A program made the translations under genes and the position numbers. The notes beneath the pieces were generated by a model. It did no database searches and had not been told where the DNA came from. It worked only from the letters and a program-made list of their open reading frames with translations. A stretch of DNA of 60,855 nucleotides from Phycisphaeraceae bacterium (lineage in GTDB: Bacteria; Planctomycetota; Phycisphaerae; Phycisphaerales; UBA1924), in NCBI GenBank assembly GCA_007693965.1, contig RECQ01000043.1, forward strand, positions 1 through 60,855, given 5' to 3'. This document shows, piece by piece, positions 22,724 through 31,558 of the stretch; position 1 is the stretch's first letter, and each line of letters opens with the position of its first letter.

Positions 22724-22813
22724 AGCGGAGGAATCTTCCCTGCGCCGCGGCGTCGGCGTAGCGTCGCCACGGAGTCAACTGGCTGCATGAATCGGAGTTC
22801 TGTGGTCCGGATG

Positions 22814-23848
22814 TTACCCGCGTTGGCGACGCTGTGTGGCGCGCTTCAGCGACCGCTTCTCTGCGATTGAGAGCGAAGCCATCCCCCTGTCGGCGATCTT
22901 GGCGAGGATGCGGTCGAGCTCGGCCTGCTCCTTCGCATCGCGGAGCCGCTCCTTCTCGTAGCGCCTGCGCTCCCGCTCGGCGACGGTTTCGTCCTCGTCG
23001 TCCAGCGAGCCCGGTCCGAAGCCGGCGCCCAGCTCCGCCTCCATACGCAGCAGCTTCCGCTCGCGCCAGCACATGACCGCGCCGAAGCCCGCGATCGCCA
23101 GCAGCATGACCTGGTTCGCCACCAGCGCGATCACCCCCAGCACGCCGGCGCCGACGAAGCCGATGATGACGGTCGTCTCCGTGGCCTGGCGATAGCCGAC
23201 CCGCGACCAGAGCATCGCCTGCACCAGCCGGCCACCGTCCATGGGGAACATGGGGATGAGCACATTGAAACCGAGGATGAGCAGGTTCAGGTAATGAAGC
23301 CACCACAGCCCCACAAGCCACCAGGCGTCGAGCGACCCCACTGTGGCGCCGGGCATGAAGGGGTTGAAGAGAATCGTGTCGGCCCGGCCCGCCAGCAGCA
23401 GGCCCCCCACCGTCAGCGGCAGGATGGCGACGTTCACCGCCGGGCCGCCGGCGGTGGTGATGAAGTTGGCCCGCCAGGAGTGGGGCGGATCGCACATGGC
23501 CAGGCCGCCGAGGGGCCACATGAGGATCTCTGACGCCTCGCCCTCGACAGCCCGGCAGGCGAAGCAGTGGCCGAATTCGTGCAGCAGCACGACCGTGAAC
23601 AGCCCGCCCATGGCCAGGGCCATGTAGCCGACGCCCAGGTGGCCCTGTCCGATCGAGGTGAGGAGCATCGCCAGCACGTAGACGAGGAAGAACAGGTGCA
23701 GCCGGACGCGGATTCCCGCAACGCGGCCGATCGAGAGGGCCCAGCCGAGGGGGTTTTCGGCGTCGCCGAAGATGCGACCAAAGGCCTGGCGGAAGCGGCC
23801 GGCGCCGCCGCTGCTGCTGGTCTCATGATCGCGATCGAGGTAGCTCAC
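22814..23848 (-). CDS. Site-2 protease family (M50) zinc metalloprotease
   Basis: The 344-aa product has several membrane helices, the zinc motif HEFGH in VVLLHEFGHCFACRAVEG, and the second metal site in LIPMFPMDGGRLVQAML. There is no PDZ or CBS domain. The basic, helical C-terminus ends in a 35-residue tail (ELDRILAKIADRG, then SLSIAEKRSLKRAT) identical at 18 of 35 positions to the tail of the neighbouring rhomboid. It starts in the ATGA overlap with the NUDIX gene. Likely acts in regulated intramembrane proteolysis. Confidence 0.9.
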   Translation of the reverse strand: MSYLDRDHETSSSGGAGRFRQAFGRIFGDAENPLGWALSIGRVAGIRVRLHLFFLVYVLAMLLTSIGQGHLGVGYMALAMGGLFTVVLLHEFGHCFACRAVEGEASEILMWPLGGLAMCDPPHSWRANFITTAGGPAVNVAILPLTVGGLLLAGRADTILFNPFMPGATVGSLDAWWLVGLWWLHYLNLLILGFNVLIPMFPMDGGRLVQAMLWSRVGYRQATETTVIIGFVGAGVLGVIALVANQVMLLAIAGFGAVMCWRERKLLRMEAELGAGFGPGSLDDEDETVAERERRRYEKERLRDAKEQAELDRILAKIADRGMASLSIAEKRSLKRATQRRQRG

Positions 23849-24402
23849 CGATCGTCCTCTCTGGCGTCTCCGAGTGTCAGCAGGCCGCGCCGCTCGGCGA
23901 TGAGCAGGGCCAGCATCGACTTGGCGTCCATCAGTTCGCCGCTCTCGATCATGTTGAGGGCCTCCTGGCGGTCCAGGATGTGGACCTCGATCTGCTCGTC
24001 CGCCTCAAGGCGCTGCCCGACCTGCCGCAGGTCGGTGGCGAGATAGGCGCGCATCAGCTCATCGGTCATACCGGGGGTGGTGTAAAAGGCGCCGATCTTC
24101 CGGACACGTCCCGCGGTGTAGCCGGCCTCCTCCTCGAGCTCCCGGGCGGCGCAGCGGGCGGGGTCCTCACCGGGTTCGAGCGTGCCGGCGGGCAGTTCCC
24201 AGAGATCGGCCTCGACGGCGATGCGGCGGTTGCGGATCAGGGCGATCCGACCGTCCGGAAGCAGGGGCAGCACCACCACCGCTCCGGGATGACGGACGAC
24301 TTCACGCCGATTCGTGACGCCGTCGCGGCCGGTCGCGGCGACCAGTTCGAAATCGAAGCGGGCGCCTCGATGGATCACTTCACGCACAGGTTTCTCTGCC
24401 AT
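23845..24402 (-). CDS. NUDIX hydrolase (ADP-ribose pyrophosphatase type)
   Basis: The 185-aa product contains a NUDIX box, GTLEPGEDPARCAARELEEE followed by AGY, preceded by LWELPAG, as in ADP-sugar pyrophosphatases. The segment FYTTPGMTDELMRAYLA is also typical of the ADP-ribose group. It probably cleaves ADP-ribose or an ADP-sugar to AMP. ATG at 24402 is preferred: TATGAT lies 7 nt upstream. The divergent ATPase gene starts 18 bp away. The last bases overlap the protease start. Confidence 0.85.
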   Translation of the reverse strand: MAEKPVREVIHRGARFDFELVAATGRDGVTNRREVVRHPGAVVVLPLLPDGRIALIRNRRIAVEADLWELPAGTLEPGEDPARCAARELEEEAGYTAGRVRKIGAFYTTPGMTDELMRAYLATDLRQVGQRLEADEQIEVHILDRQEALNMIESGELMDAKSMLALLIAERRGLLTLGDAREDDR

Positions 24403-24408
24403 CGGTAC

Positions 24409-24415
24409 GATCATA
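24409..24415. promoter_or_regulatory. Overlapping divergent -10 elements
   Basis: On the minus strand TATGAT (24410-24415) ends 7 nt before the NUDIX ATG; on the plus strand GATCAT (24409-24414) ends 6 nt before the GTG at 24421. The two hexamers share five base pairs, so the genes could be transcribed divergently from one site. Confidence 0.35.
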
Positions 24416-24420
24416 GACAC

Positions 24421-25260
24421 GTGGCCGATGCGACCGAAAAAAACGGGCAGGAGCAGTCGCCGGGTTCGGGGCTGGCGCTCTCGACGCCGGTGGTGCGGCT
24501 GGTCGACGTGCATAAGTCATTTGGACGCCAGCAGGTGCTGCGCGGCGTGACGCTTGACATCCCTCCCGAGCGCACCACCGTGGTCCTCGGGCCGTCCGGC
24601 GTGGGCAAATCCGTCATCCTCAAGCTCATCACCGGGCTGATCCAGCCGGACCAGGGGGAAGTCTGGTTCTGTGACAAGCGGATCGACCAGTTGCATCGCA
24701 GGGAGCTCGATCGCCTTCGAACCCGGATCGGGTTTCTCTTCCAGATGGCGGCTCTTTTCGACTCGATGACCGTTGAGGAGAATGTCTCCTTCCCCCTGAC
24801 CGAGCACACCGAGTTCTCACGGGAGGAGCGCCATGAGCGCGTCCGGAAGGCCCTGCACACGGTCGGCCTGGAAGGCGTTGAGCACAAACTGCCATCAGAG
24901 CTTTCCGGTGGGCAGAAAAAGCGGGTGGCCCTGGCCCGGGCGATCATGCTCAACCCTCTTCTGGTGCTGTACGATGAGCCGACCACGGGGCTGGACCCCA
25001 TCCGCGCCGATGGCATCAACGAGTTGATCCTGAAGCTGCGCCATGAGCTGGGCGTGAGCGGCATCGTGGTGACGCACGACCTCGCCAGCGCAAGAAAAGT
25101 CGCAGACCGGCTTGTCATGATTCATGATGGGCAGATCATCGCTGAAGGAAGTTTTTCGGAGTTCGCCTGTTCGGACAACCCCCACGTGCGGCGCTTCATC
25201 GCCGGCCAGTGGGATCCGTGTGAGGATGAGGTTGTATCGAATGAGTGGTCGCCGCGGTGA
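24421..25260 (+). CDS. ABC transporter ATPase, MlaF type (first set)
   Basis: The 279-aa product is the ATPase of an Mla-type phospholipid transporter. Visible are Walker A GPSGVGKS, the Q-loop FLFQMAALFDSMTVEENVSF (typical of MlaF), signature LSGGQKKRVALARA, Walker B LLVLYDEPTTGLDP, and the His of the switch in VVTHDLASA. The GTG start at 24421 is the first in-frame codon clear of the NUDIX gene; a later GTG cannot be excluded. An MCE protein follows, but no permease gene is adjacent, so it may share the MlaE encoded at 29585. Confidence 0.88.
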   Translation: MADATEKNGQEQSPGSGLALSTPVVRLVDVHKSFGRQQVLRGVTLDIPPERTTVVLGPSGVGKSVILKLITGLIQPDQGEVWFCDKRIDQLHRRELDRLRTRIGFLFQMAALFDSMTVEENVSFPLTEHTEFSREERHERVRKALHTVGLEGVEHKLPSELSGGQKKRVALARAIMLNPLLVLYDEPTTGLDPIRADGINELILKLRHELGVSGIVVTHDLASARKVADRLVMIHDGQIIAEGSFSEFACSDNPHVRRFIAGQWDPCEDEVVSNEWSPR

Positions 25261-25291
25261 GTCGCGGTGAAGCGCCCAGGAGACGCAAGAC

Positions 25292-26317
25292 GTGAAGCCA
25301 GCAGTCCGCGATTTCGCAATCGGCGCCACGGCCCTGGTGGGCCTGATCGGCCTCGTGATCATCCTGATGCTCTTCGGCGAGCTCGATATGTTTACGCGCA
25401 AGGCGTACACGATCGAGTACAAGCTCAACACCGCCGCGGGGCTGGTGCGGGGCTCGGCGGTGACGCTGAATGGCGTGCCGGTCGGTCAGATCACAGACAT
25501 GACGCCCATCACGCACCCGGAGCCGGGTGTCGAGGTGACGCTGTCGATCGACGATGGCGTGCGCATCCCGCGAAATTCCCGGGTGGCGATCGCGGTCGGA
25601 CTTCTCGGAGACGGCGCCCTGGCGCTCACCTCGGCGCCCGCCGACGTGAACGGCGTGGAGCCGGAGTACCTGGCGCCCGGTGAGAGTGTCTACGCCAAGG
25701 CGAGCACGATTTTCGACGAGTTCTCCGCGTTGATGGACACAAGGCTGGAGGAGTTGAACGCCGCCGCCGGCTCGCTACAGGAACTGAGCCGCACCTACAC
25801 CGATGTCGGCCGGCGCGTCGGCGAGATGCTGGCGCCGCGGAATGCGGGCGATGTCGATGCTCGTGGAGAAGAGCCGAACATCGCCACCATCATCGCGCGC
25901 CTCGACAGGGCTCTGGCCGAAACCAACAAATGGGTCGGCGACGATGCGATGCGCAACGACACGCGTGACCTGATCGCCCGTACGCGCACACTGCTCGACG
26001 AGACAGGCGAGGCGATGGCCGCCTTCCGCGCCGCTTCGGAGACCATCGACGGGCAGGCGGGCGCCCTCGGCTCGCGAGTCGAGGAGGTCACTGCGGACGT
26101 GCTCATCGCCACCGAGTCGCTCAGCGCTGCGCTGCAGGACGTGCGGATCATCACCGGCCGCCTGGTGGAGGGAGAGGGCGCCGCCGGCCAGTTCCTGGTC
26201 AACCCCGATCTCTACCGCTCGCTCAACGATGTGGCGGTGCGGCTGGAGAAGGTGATGACCGAAGGCCAGCTCCTCATTCAGAAATGGAAGGCGGAGGGGC
26301 TGCCGGTCCGCTTCTGA
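25292..26317 (+). CDS. MCE-domain protein, MlaD type (first set)
   Basis: The 341-aa product starts at a GTG with AGGAG 10 bp upstream. One N-terminal helix (IGATALVGLIGLVIILMLFG) is followed by a single MCE domain (residues ~38-125: GLVRGSAVTLNGVPVGQI, NSRVAIAVGLLGDGALAL). A long helical region follows (GSLQELSRTYTDVGRRVGEM and further). It is the periplasmic, lipid-binding component of an Mla-type transporter that moves phospholipids between membranes. Probably one operon with the ATPase 31 bp upstream. Confidence 0.87.
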   Translation: MKPAVRDFAIGATALVGLIGLVIILMLFGELDMFTRKAYTIEYKLNTAAGLVRGSAVTLNGVPVGQITDMTPITHPEPGVEVTLSIDDGVRIPRNSRVAIAVGLLGDGALALTSAPADVNGVEPEYLAPGESVYAKASTIFDEFSALMDTRLEELNAAAGSLQELSRTYTDVGRRVGEMLAPRNAGDVDARGEEPNIATIIARLDRALAETNKWVGDDAMRNDTRDLIARTRTLLDETGEAMAAFRAASETIDGQAGALGSRVEEVTADVLIATESLSAALQDVRIITGRLVEGEGAAGQFLVNPDLYRSLNDVAVRLEKVMTEGQLLIQKWKAEGLPVRF

Positions 26318-26598
26318 TCGACCCAGGCCCGACCCCAAGGCGGGCCTGGTCTCGGCGAAGAGACGATCCTGCAGGGGATTACCGGATTGTCCATTGCTTT
26401 CGGTCCCAGAATAAATATCCTGTGGTTGGTCGCCGAGCGGGGTTTGCTGGTGGCGCCTGCGGGGGGATCGCCGCATCGGCGTCCTCTGCCCGAGTCCGAG
26501 GGGATCTGGTGAAGCCCGTCGCCATCCGGCTCCGGTCGGAGTCGGGACCATCTGTTCAAGGTCGATCGTTCCGCCGCATCCCCATCGCAAGGCCTGGC
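26318..26598. other. 281-bp intergenic region, weak promoter candidate
   Basis: TTGTCC (26388-26393) and TAAATA (26412-26417) with an 18-bp spacer could form a promoter for the downstream glycosyltransferase-like gene. Nothing else is evident. Confidence 0.3.
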
Positions 26599-27750
26599 AT
26601 GAGCACACAGACAAGCCCCACCCGCCGGTTGCGCGACAGCGTCGTGATCCTGCCGTGGGTCCGCACGCAGTACAAGCGGGCCCGACGCTCGCCGCTGCAC
26701 GCAAGCATCCGCGGCCTGACGAGCTGGACTCCGATGCAGAGCCCGGAGGAGGGGTTCACCGTGGTGGTCGGGTGCATGCACAGGCTGGCGCCGCTGGCGA
26801 CGGCCAACCTGCGCTTCCTCGAGGCCTCGGAGCCCGAAGGTCTGCGCGAAATCATCCTGGTCTTTGACTGCGTCGAGAGCGACCTGCCCGCGACTGTGAA
26901 GCGTGCGAGAGACGAGTGGGATGGCCCGGCGCCGCTGCGGATCATCTGCTACTCGGATCGGCAGGCCCAGACGGCGTCGAAGATCAACTGGGGGTGGGTG
27001 TATTCGTGGCTCTCCTGGAGCATCGGCGTCGGCGCCGCCTCGACGCGGCACGTACTGCTGCACGATCTGGACGCGTTTCCCGTCGATCCCGGCCTGCTCA
27101 GCGGCCAGTGGCGCCGGGCGGTGGAGAGCGGGGCCCAGTTCACCGGCGTGCGACAGTACAGCGGCAACGGGGTGGACGCGTCGATGAATCTGGTCACCAC
27201 CTTCGAGCTGGTGCTCGATGCGGCGTATGTGCGCGAGCGATTCCATCCGTTCGATGCCTTCAACAAGATTCGCATGGTCAATGGCCGATACATCGACTTC
27301 GACACGTTCCTGCACATGCAGCACAGGTCGCCAAGCCGCGCAGTCGCCCCCGTCGCCGAGACGGCGTTGGTGCATCCGTCGCAGCTCATCTGCCACTACA
27401 CCGATTTCATCTCCGGCCGCGACGACATGAAGCACAAGGCCCACAACCTGATGATGCTCCCCTACTTCGCGCACATCGGCTCCGACAGCTCGCATATCCG
27501 CTCGGCGACCGAGCAGCTCGAACGCGGGCCCGGCGGGAGCATCATGCTCTTCGACCGCGAGTTGCCCATCGCCCATCTGGCGCCGGCGCACTGGGCGTGG
27601 ATGGAGAAGCAGATCCAGCGCATGGCGTTGGCGATCCGAGGCGCAGCCGACGACCTGACCGAGGCCTACCTTAAACACTTCGTCGAGCGCGCCGGCGACG
27701 CCAGAACCGTCGGTCGCGAGACCGGAGAAGCCGCCGTGCCCGCCCGCTGA
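26599..27750 (+). CDS. Putative GT-A-type glycosyltransferase
   Basis: The 383-aa product has a GT-A-like plan: FTVVVGCMHRLAPLATANLR (nucleotide-binding strand and helix), IILVFDCVES, and HVLLHDLDAFPVD, whose DLD may be the metal-binding DxD. Further segments are ITGVRQYSGNGVDA-like and FHPFDAFNKIRMVNGRYIDF. There is no signal or membrane helix. ATG at 26599 with AAGG upstream is chosen; the frame is open further back but that part is not protein-like. Family membership is inferred from motifs only. Confidence 0.55.
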   Translation: MSTQTSPTRRLRDSVVILPWVRTQYKRARRSPLHASIRGLTSWTPMQSPEEGFTVVVGCMHRLAPLATANLRFLEASEPEGLREIILVFDCVESDLPATVKRARDEWDGPAPLRIICYSDRQAQTASKINWGWVYSWLSWSIGVGAASTRHVLLHDLDAFPVDPGLLSGQWRRAVESGAQFTGVRQYSGNGVDASMNLVTTFELVLDAAYVRERFHPFDAFNKIRMVNGRYIDFDTFLHMQHRSPSRAVAPVAETALVHPSQLICHYTDFISGRDDMKHKAHNLMMLPYFAHIGSDSSHIRSATEQLERGPGGSIMLFDRELPIAHLAPAHWAWMEKQIQRMALAIRGAADDLTEAYLKHFVERAGDARTVGRETGEAAVPAR

Positions 27751-27886
27751 ATCCCTCCGCGCAGCCCGCTTCGATAATGGACGACTCTGTCCGGACGGCC
27801 TAGGCTCCAGTCCCGGAGCCGTCCCGGCGGCGCCGGCGCACACAAACACACACAAGTCAACGTTCGCTTCTGACAGGAGGACCCCC

Positions 27887-29374
27887 GTGAGCAAGAAGAA
27901 ATGCCCCGTCCTGACGACCGGCGACGGCGCCCCCATCGGCATGCAGCAGGCGCTGACCGCAGGCCCGCGCGGCCCGCTGCTGATGCAGGACGTGCAGCTT
28001 CTCGAGCAGATGCAGAAGTTCAACCGCGAGCGCATCCCCGAGCGCGTCGTGCACGCCAAGGGCTCCGGCGCCTACGGAACCTTCACCGTCACCAACGACG
28101 TCTCGAAGTACACGAGTGCGAAGCTCTTTGAGAAGGTCGGCAAGAAGACCGAGCTCTTCCTGCGCTTCTCCACCGTCGCCGGTGAGCGCGGCGCCGCGGA
28201 CGCCGAGCGCGATGTCCGCGGCTTCGCCGTCAAGTTCTACACCGAAGAGGGCAACTGGGACATGGTGGGCAACAACACGCCCGTCTTCTTCGTGCGCGAT
28301 CCCTACAAGTTCCAGAACTTCATTCACACCCAGAAGCGCGACCCCAAGACCAACCTCCGCGACATGGACATGCAGTGGGACTTCTGGTCGCTCTGCCCCG
28401 AGTCCCTGCACCAGGTGACCATCCTCTTCAGCGACCGCGGCATCCCCGCGGGGTACCGCTTCGTCCACGGCTTCGGCAGCCACACCTACTCGCTGATCAA
28501 CGACAAGGGCGAGCGGGTCTGGTGCAAGTTCCACTTCAAATCGAAGCAGGGCATCAAGAATTACATGGACGAGGAGGCCGCGGAGTTGATCGGCTACGAC
28601 CGCGAGACGCACCAGCGCGACCTCTTCGACGCCATCGAGAAGGGCGACTTCCCGCAGTGGCGCGTCTGCATCCAGGTGATGACGCAGGAGCAGGCGGAGA
28701 AATTCCGCTGGAACCCCTTCGACCTCACCAAGGTGTGGCCGCACGGCGAGTTCCCGCTCATCGATGTCGGCACGATGGAGCTGAACCGGAACCCGGAGAA
28801 CTACTTCGCTGAGGTCGAGCAGGCGGCCTTCAAGCCCAGCGCCTTCGTCCCCGGCATCGGCCCCAGCCCGGACAAGATGCTCCAGGCCCGCCTCATGAGC
28901 TACGCCGACACCCACTTGCACCGCCTCGGCGTCAACCACCAGCAGATCCCGGTGAACAAGCCGCGCTGCCCGGTGATGAACTATTCGCGCGATGGCCATC
29001 TCGCCGACGCCGCCAACTACGGCTCGGCGCCCAACTACTGGCCCAACTCGCGCGAGGGCGCCCCCGAGCCGGATGAGAAGTTCAAGGACCCCGCCTGGGA
29101 GCTTGGGCAGACCATCGTTGATCGCTTCGACTCCACCGAGGACCACGACGACTACACCCAGCCCGGCAACCTCTTCCGCCTCTTCGACGATGGCCAGCGC
29201 GACCGCCTCGCCACGCGCATCGCCGGTGTGCTCGGCCAGGCCCGCGAGGAGGTGCAGATGCGCCAGCTCTGCCACTTCTTCCGCGCCGATGAGGAGTATG
29301 GCCGCCGCGTCGCGGAGAAGCTGGGCGTCGATGTGAGCGCGTTCATGCAGCAGCCCGCCGGCGCCGGCGCCTGA
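27887..29374 (+). CDS. katA: Monofunctional heme catalase
   Basis: The 495-aa product decomposes hydrogen peroxide. The distal His is in RVVHAKGSGAYGTF, the Asn in NNTPVFFVRDP, and the proximal tyrosine ligand in RLMSYADTHLHRLG. The segment MDMQWDFWSLCPESLHQVT is typical of small-subunit (clade 3) catalases, as is the length. The start is a GTG with a strong AGGAGG 6 bp upstream. There is no signal peptide, so it is cytoplasmic. A terminator follows at 29405. No OxyR/PerR-type site was recognised upstream. Confidence 0.96.
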   Translation: MSKKKCPVLTTGDGAPIGMQQALTAGPRGPLLMQDVQLLEQMQKFNRERIPERVVHAKGSGAYGTFTVTNDVSKYTSAKLFEKVGKKTELFLRFSTVAGERGAADAERDVRGFAVKFYTEEGNWDMVGNNTPVFFVRDPYKFQNFIHTQKRDPKTNLRDMDMQWDFWSLCPESLHQVTILFSDRGIPAGYRFVHGFGSHTYSLINDKGERVWCKFHFKSKQGIKNYMDEEAAELIGYDRETHQRDLFDAIEKGDFPQWRVCIQVMTQEQAEKFRWNPFDLTKVWPHGEFPLIDVGTMELNRNPENYFAEVEQAAFKPSAFVPGIGPSPDKMLQARLMSYADTHLHRLGVNHQQIPVNKPRCPVMNYSRDGHLADAANYGSAPNYWPNSREGAPEPDEKFKDPAWELGQTIVDRFDSTEDHDDYTQPGNLFRLFDDGQRDRLATRIAGVLGQAREEVQMRQLCHFFRADEEYGRRVAEKLGVDVSAFMQQPAGAGA

Positions 29375-29404
29375 GCCGGGCCGAATCTCCGACCCGACCG
29401 ATCG

Positions 29405-29439
29405 CCGCGGGCCCTGCACGGGGCCCGCGGCTGTTTTTT
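29405..29439 (+). terminator. Rho-independent terminator of katA
   Basis: A 10-bp perfect stem (CCGCGGGCCC / GGGCCCGCGG) with loop TGCACG is followed by CTG and six T's, 30 bp after the catalase stop. Confidence 0.92.
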
Positions 29440-29584
29440 GCGCAGATGAATCCGGGACGGGGCTGTGGTACGCTCATCACATGCAACGCATGTGCGGCTG
29501 CGGTGCGACGGTTTCCGGGGGCGCCGCCCGGACGTGCGCTGCAACGCCGCGCGCTTGTTCGCAGTCGGGGAGAGCGCACCATTG

Positions 29585-30733
29585 ATGGCCGATGCGAGCG
29601 ATCCCGGCGCGGTTCGGCACTGTGACGCCTCCGTCGAGATCGCCGACGGACGCGCGATCATCCGTCTGACCGGTCATCTGGACGCCGACACGCTGGCGCC
29701 GCTGTGGGGGCGCGTCTTCCGCGAGCTGCGCGCCGGCGACGGGTACACCGCGATCGTGGTCGACGGCGCCGGGCTCGACTACTGCGACGGCGCCGGGATC
29801 GGCCTGTTCGTCGAGCTGGACCGCGAGGCCAAACGCCGCGGCGTCTCGATCGAGTTCGCCGGCCTCACGGATGGGCTCAGCAGCCTGCTCGACCGGGCGC
29901 TGCTCGCCGACCCGACCGTCGAGCCTGATCTTGACCGGGGGATGTCGTCGATCGAACACATCGGCCGCGCCACCGCCACCATCCTGAAAGACTGCCACAC
30001 GCTCATCGCCTTCGTCGGCGAGTTGTGCGCCACGCTGGCCTGGGCGGTCACGCATCCGCACCAGGTCCGCTTCCGCGAGGCGTTCGTCATTGCAGAGAAG
30101 GCGGGCGTGAACGCGGTTCCGGTGGTGTGCCTGCTGGGATGGCTGATGGGTGTGATCATCTCGTTCCAGTCCGCCGCGGCGCTGCGCGAGCTGGGCGTGG
30201 AGTCGCTCATTCCGACGATGCTCGGCATCGCGATGGTGCGCGAGCTGGGGCCGCTGGTGACGGCGATCATCCTCGCCGGGCGCTCGGGCTCCGCCTTCGC
30301 GGCGGAGTTGGGCACGATGAAGGTGACCGAAGAGATCAACGCGCTCACGACGCTGGGCATCAACCCGACGCGCTACCTCGTGGCGCCGCGGCTGCTGGCG
30401 GCGATGGCGATGACGCCGCTGCTCAGCATCTTCGGCACGCTCTCGGGCCTGCTGGGCGGCTACCTCGTGATGGCGTCGATGGGCTTCAGCTTCACCTTCT
30501 ATGTGAACGAGATCGTGCGGGCGGTCGACTCGGTGGACTTTCTCCAGGGGCTCTTCAAGGCCGTGGTATTCGCCTTCCTCGTGACGGCGGTGGGGTGCCT
30601 GAAGGGGCTGGAGACGCGCAGCGGCCCGGGGGCTGTGGGCGACAGCACCACGCGCGCGGTCGTCGCGGGCATCGTGCTGGTGATCGCTGTGAACGGAATC
30701 TTCGGCGTCGCGTTCTTCTACATTGGAATCTGA
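29585..30733 (+). CDS. mlaE: STAS-MlaE fusion permease of phospholipid ABC transporter
   Basis: The 382-aa product fuses an N-terminal STAS domain (residues ~10-105: RAIIRLTGHLDADTLAPLW, VVDGAGLDYCDGAGIGLFVE), equivalent to MlaB, to an MlaE permease. The permease shows MGVIISFQSAAALRELG, MVRELGPLVTAIILAGRSGS, AFAAELGTMKVTEEINAL and a GCLKGLETRSGPGAVG loop. It is the inner-membrane channel of the Mla lipid transporter. ATG at 29585 with GGGAGAG upstream. It heads a tight four-gene operon. Confidence 0.92.
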   Translation: MADASDPGAVRHCDASVEIADGRAIIRLTGHLDADTLAPLWGRVFRELRAGDGYTAIVVDGAGLDYCDGAGIGLFVELDREAKRRGVSIEFAGLTDGLSSLLDRALLADPTVEPDLDRGMSSIEHIGRATATILKDCHTLIAFVGELCATLAWAVTHPHQVRFREAFVIAEKAGVNAVPVVCLLGWLMGVIISFQSAAALRELGVESLIPTMLGIAMVRELGPLVTAIILAGRSGSAFAAELGTMKVTEEINALTTLGINPTRYLVAPRLLAAMAMTPLLSIFGTLSGLLGGYLVMASMGFSFTFYVNEIVRAVDSVDFLQGLFKAVVFAFLVTAVGCLKGLETRSGPGAVGDSTTRAVVAGIVLVIAVNGIFGVAFFYIGI

Positions 30734-30739
30734 CCGGCC

Positions 30740-31558
30740 ATGACGACCATGCCCGACATGCAGAAGAAACCAGCGAGCTCCGGCGGCGCCGAGGTGATCC
30801 GCGTGGAGAACTTCCACGCGGCCTTCTCGGGCAGGACCGTCATCAAGGATGTCAATTTCACCGTGAACGCCGGCGAGATCGTGGTCATCGCCGGCGGCTC
30901 CGGCTGCGGCAAGAGCGTGACGATGAAGCACATGATCGGGCTGTTCAAGCCCGCGGGCGGACGCATCTTCATCAATGGGCAGAACGTCGAGGAAGCGCGC
31001 GGCGAGGCGCGGCGCGCCCTCCTGCGCAGCATGGGCGTGATGTACCAGAGCGGCGCCCTCTTCGGCTCGCTCACACTTCTTGAGAACGTGCGCGTCCCGC
31101 TCGAAGAGTTCACGAAGCTGAGCGCGGACGCCATGGAGGCGATCTGCCTCAGCAAGCTCAAGCTGGTGGGCCTGGAGAAGGCGGCGGACCGGCTGCCCTC
31201 CGAGATCTCCGGCGGCATGCAGAAGAGGGCCGCCATCGCGCGGGCCCTGGCGCTCGACCCGAAGATCGTCTTCCTCGACGAGCCCTCCGCCGGGCTGGAC
31301 CCGCTGATGTCGGCCGAGCTGGACCGGCTGATCCTGGATCTGCGTTCGCTGATGGGCATCACCTTCATCGTGGTGACTCACGAGCTGGCGAGCATCTTCA
31401 CCATCGCGGATCGGTGCGTCGTGCTCGACGCGGCCCGCAAGACCATGGTCGCCGACGACTCGCCGCAGAACCTGCTGAAACACCCGGACGATCCCTGGAT
31501 CCGCTCCTTCTTCTCCCGCGGCGAGGGAGACAACACGAAACCGGAGGCCGGCGCATGA
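30740..31558 (+). CDS. mlaF: Phospholipid ABC transporter ATPase MlaF (second set)
   Basis: The 272-aa product has Walker A GGSGCGKS, MGVMYQSGALFGSLTLLENV, signature ISGGMQKRAAIARA, Walker B IVFLDEPSAGLDP and VVTHELASIF. All are typical of MlaF. It powers the MlaE channel encoded 6 bp upstream. The end overlaps the MCE gene start by ATGA. It differs clearly from the first MlaF-like ATPase at 24421, so the two sets are not a recent duplication. Confidence 0.93.
   Translation: MTTMPDMQKKPASSGGAEVIRVENFHAAFSGRTVIKDVNFTVNAGEIVVIAGGSGCGKSVTMKHMIGLFKPAGGRIFINGQNVEEARGEARRALLRSMGVMYQSGALFGSLTLLENVRVPLEEFTKLSADAMEAICLSKLKLVGLEKAADRLPSEISGGMQKRAAIARALALDPKIVFLDEPSAGLDPLMSAELDRLILDLRSLMGITFIVVTHELASIFTIADRCVVLDAARKTMVADDSPQNLLKHPDDPWIRSFFSRGEGDNTKPEAGA

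Noticed and set aside
26284-26598. Upstream extension of the glycosyltransferase-like gene
   Set aside because: The open frame overlaps the MCE gene's end and its translation is low-complexity; the ATG at 26599 starts the protein-like part.
29477-31483. 668-aa minus-strand open frame opposite mlaE and mlaF
   Set aside because: It spans two certain genes and an intergenic gap antisense; composition is that of a shadow frame.
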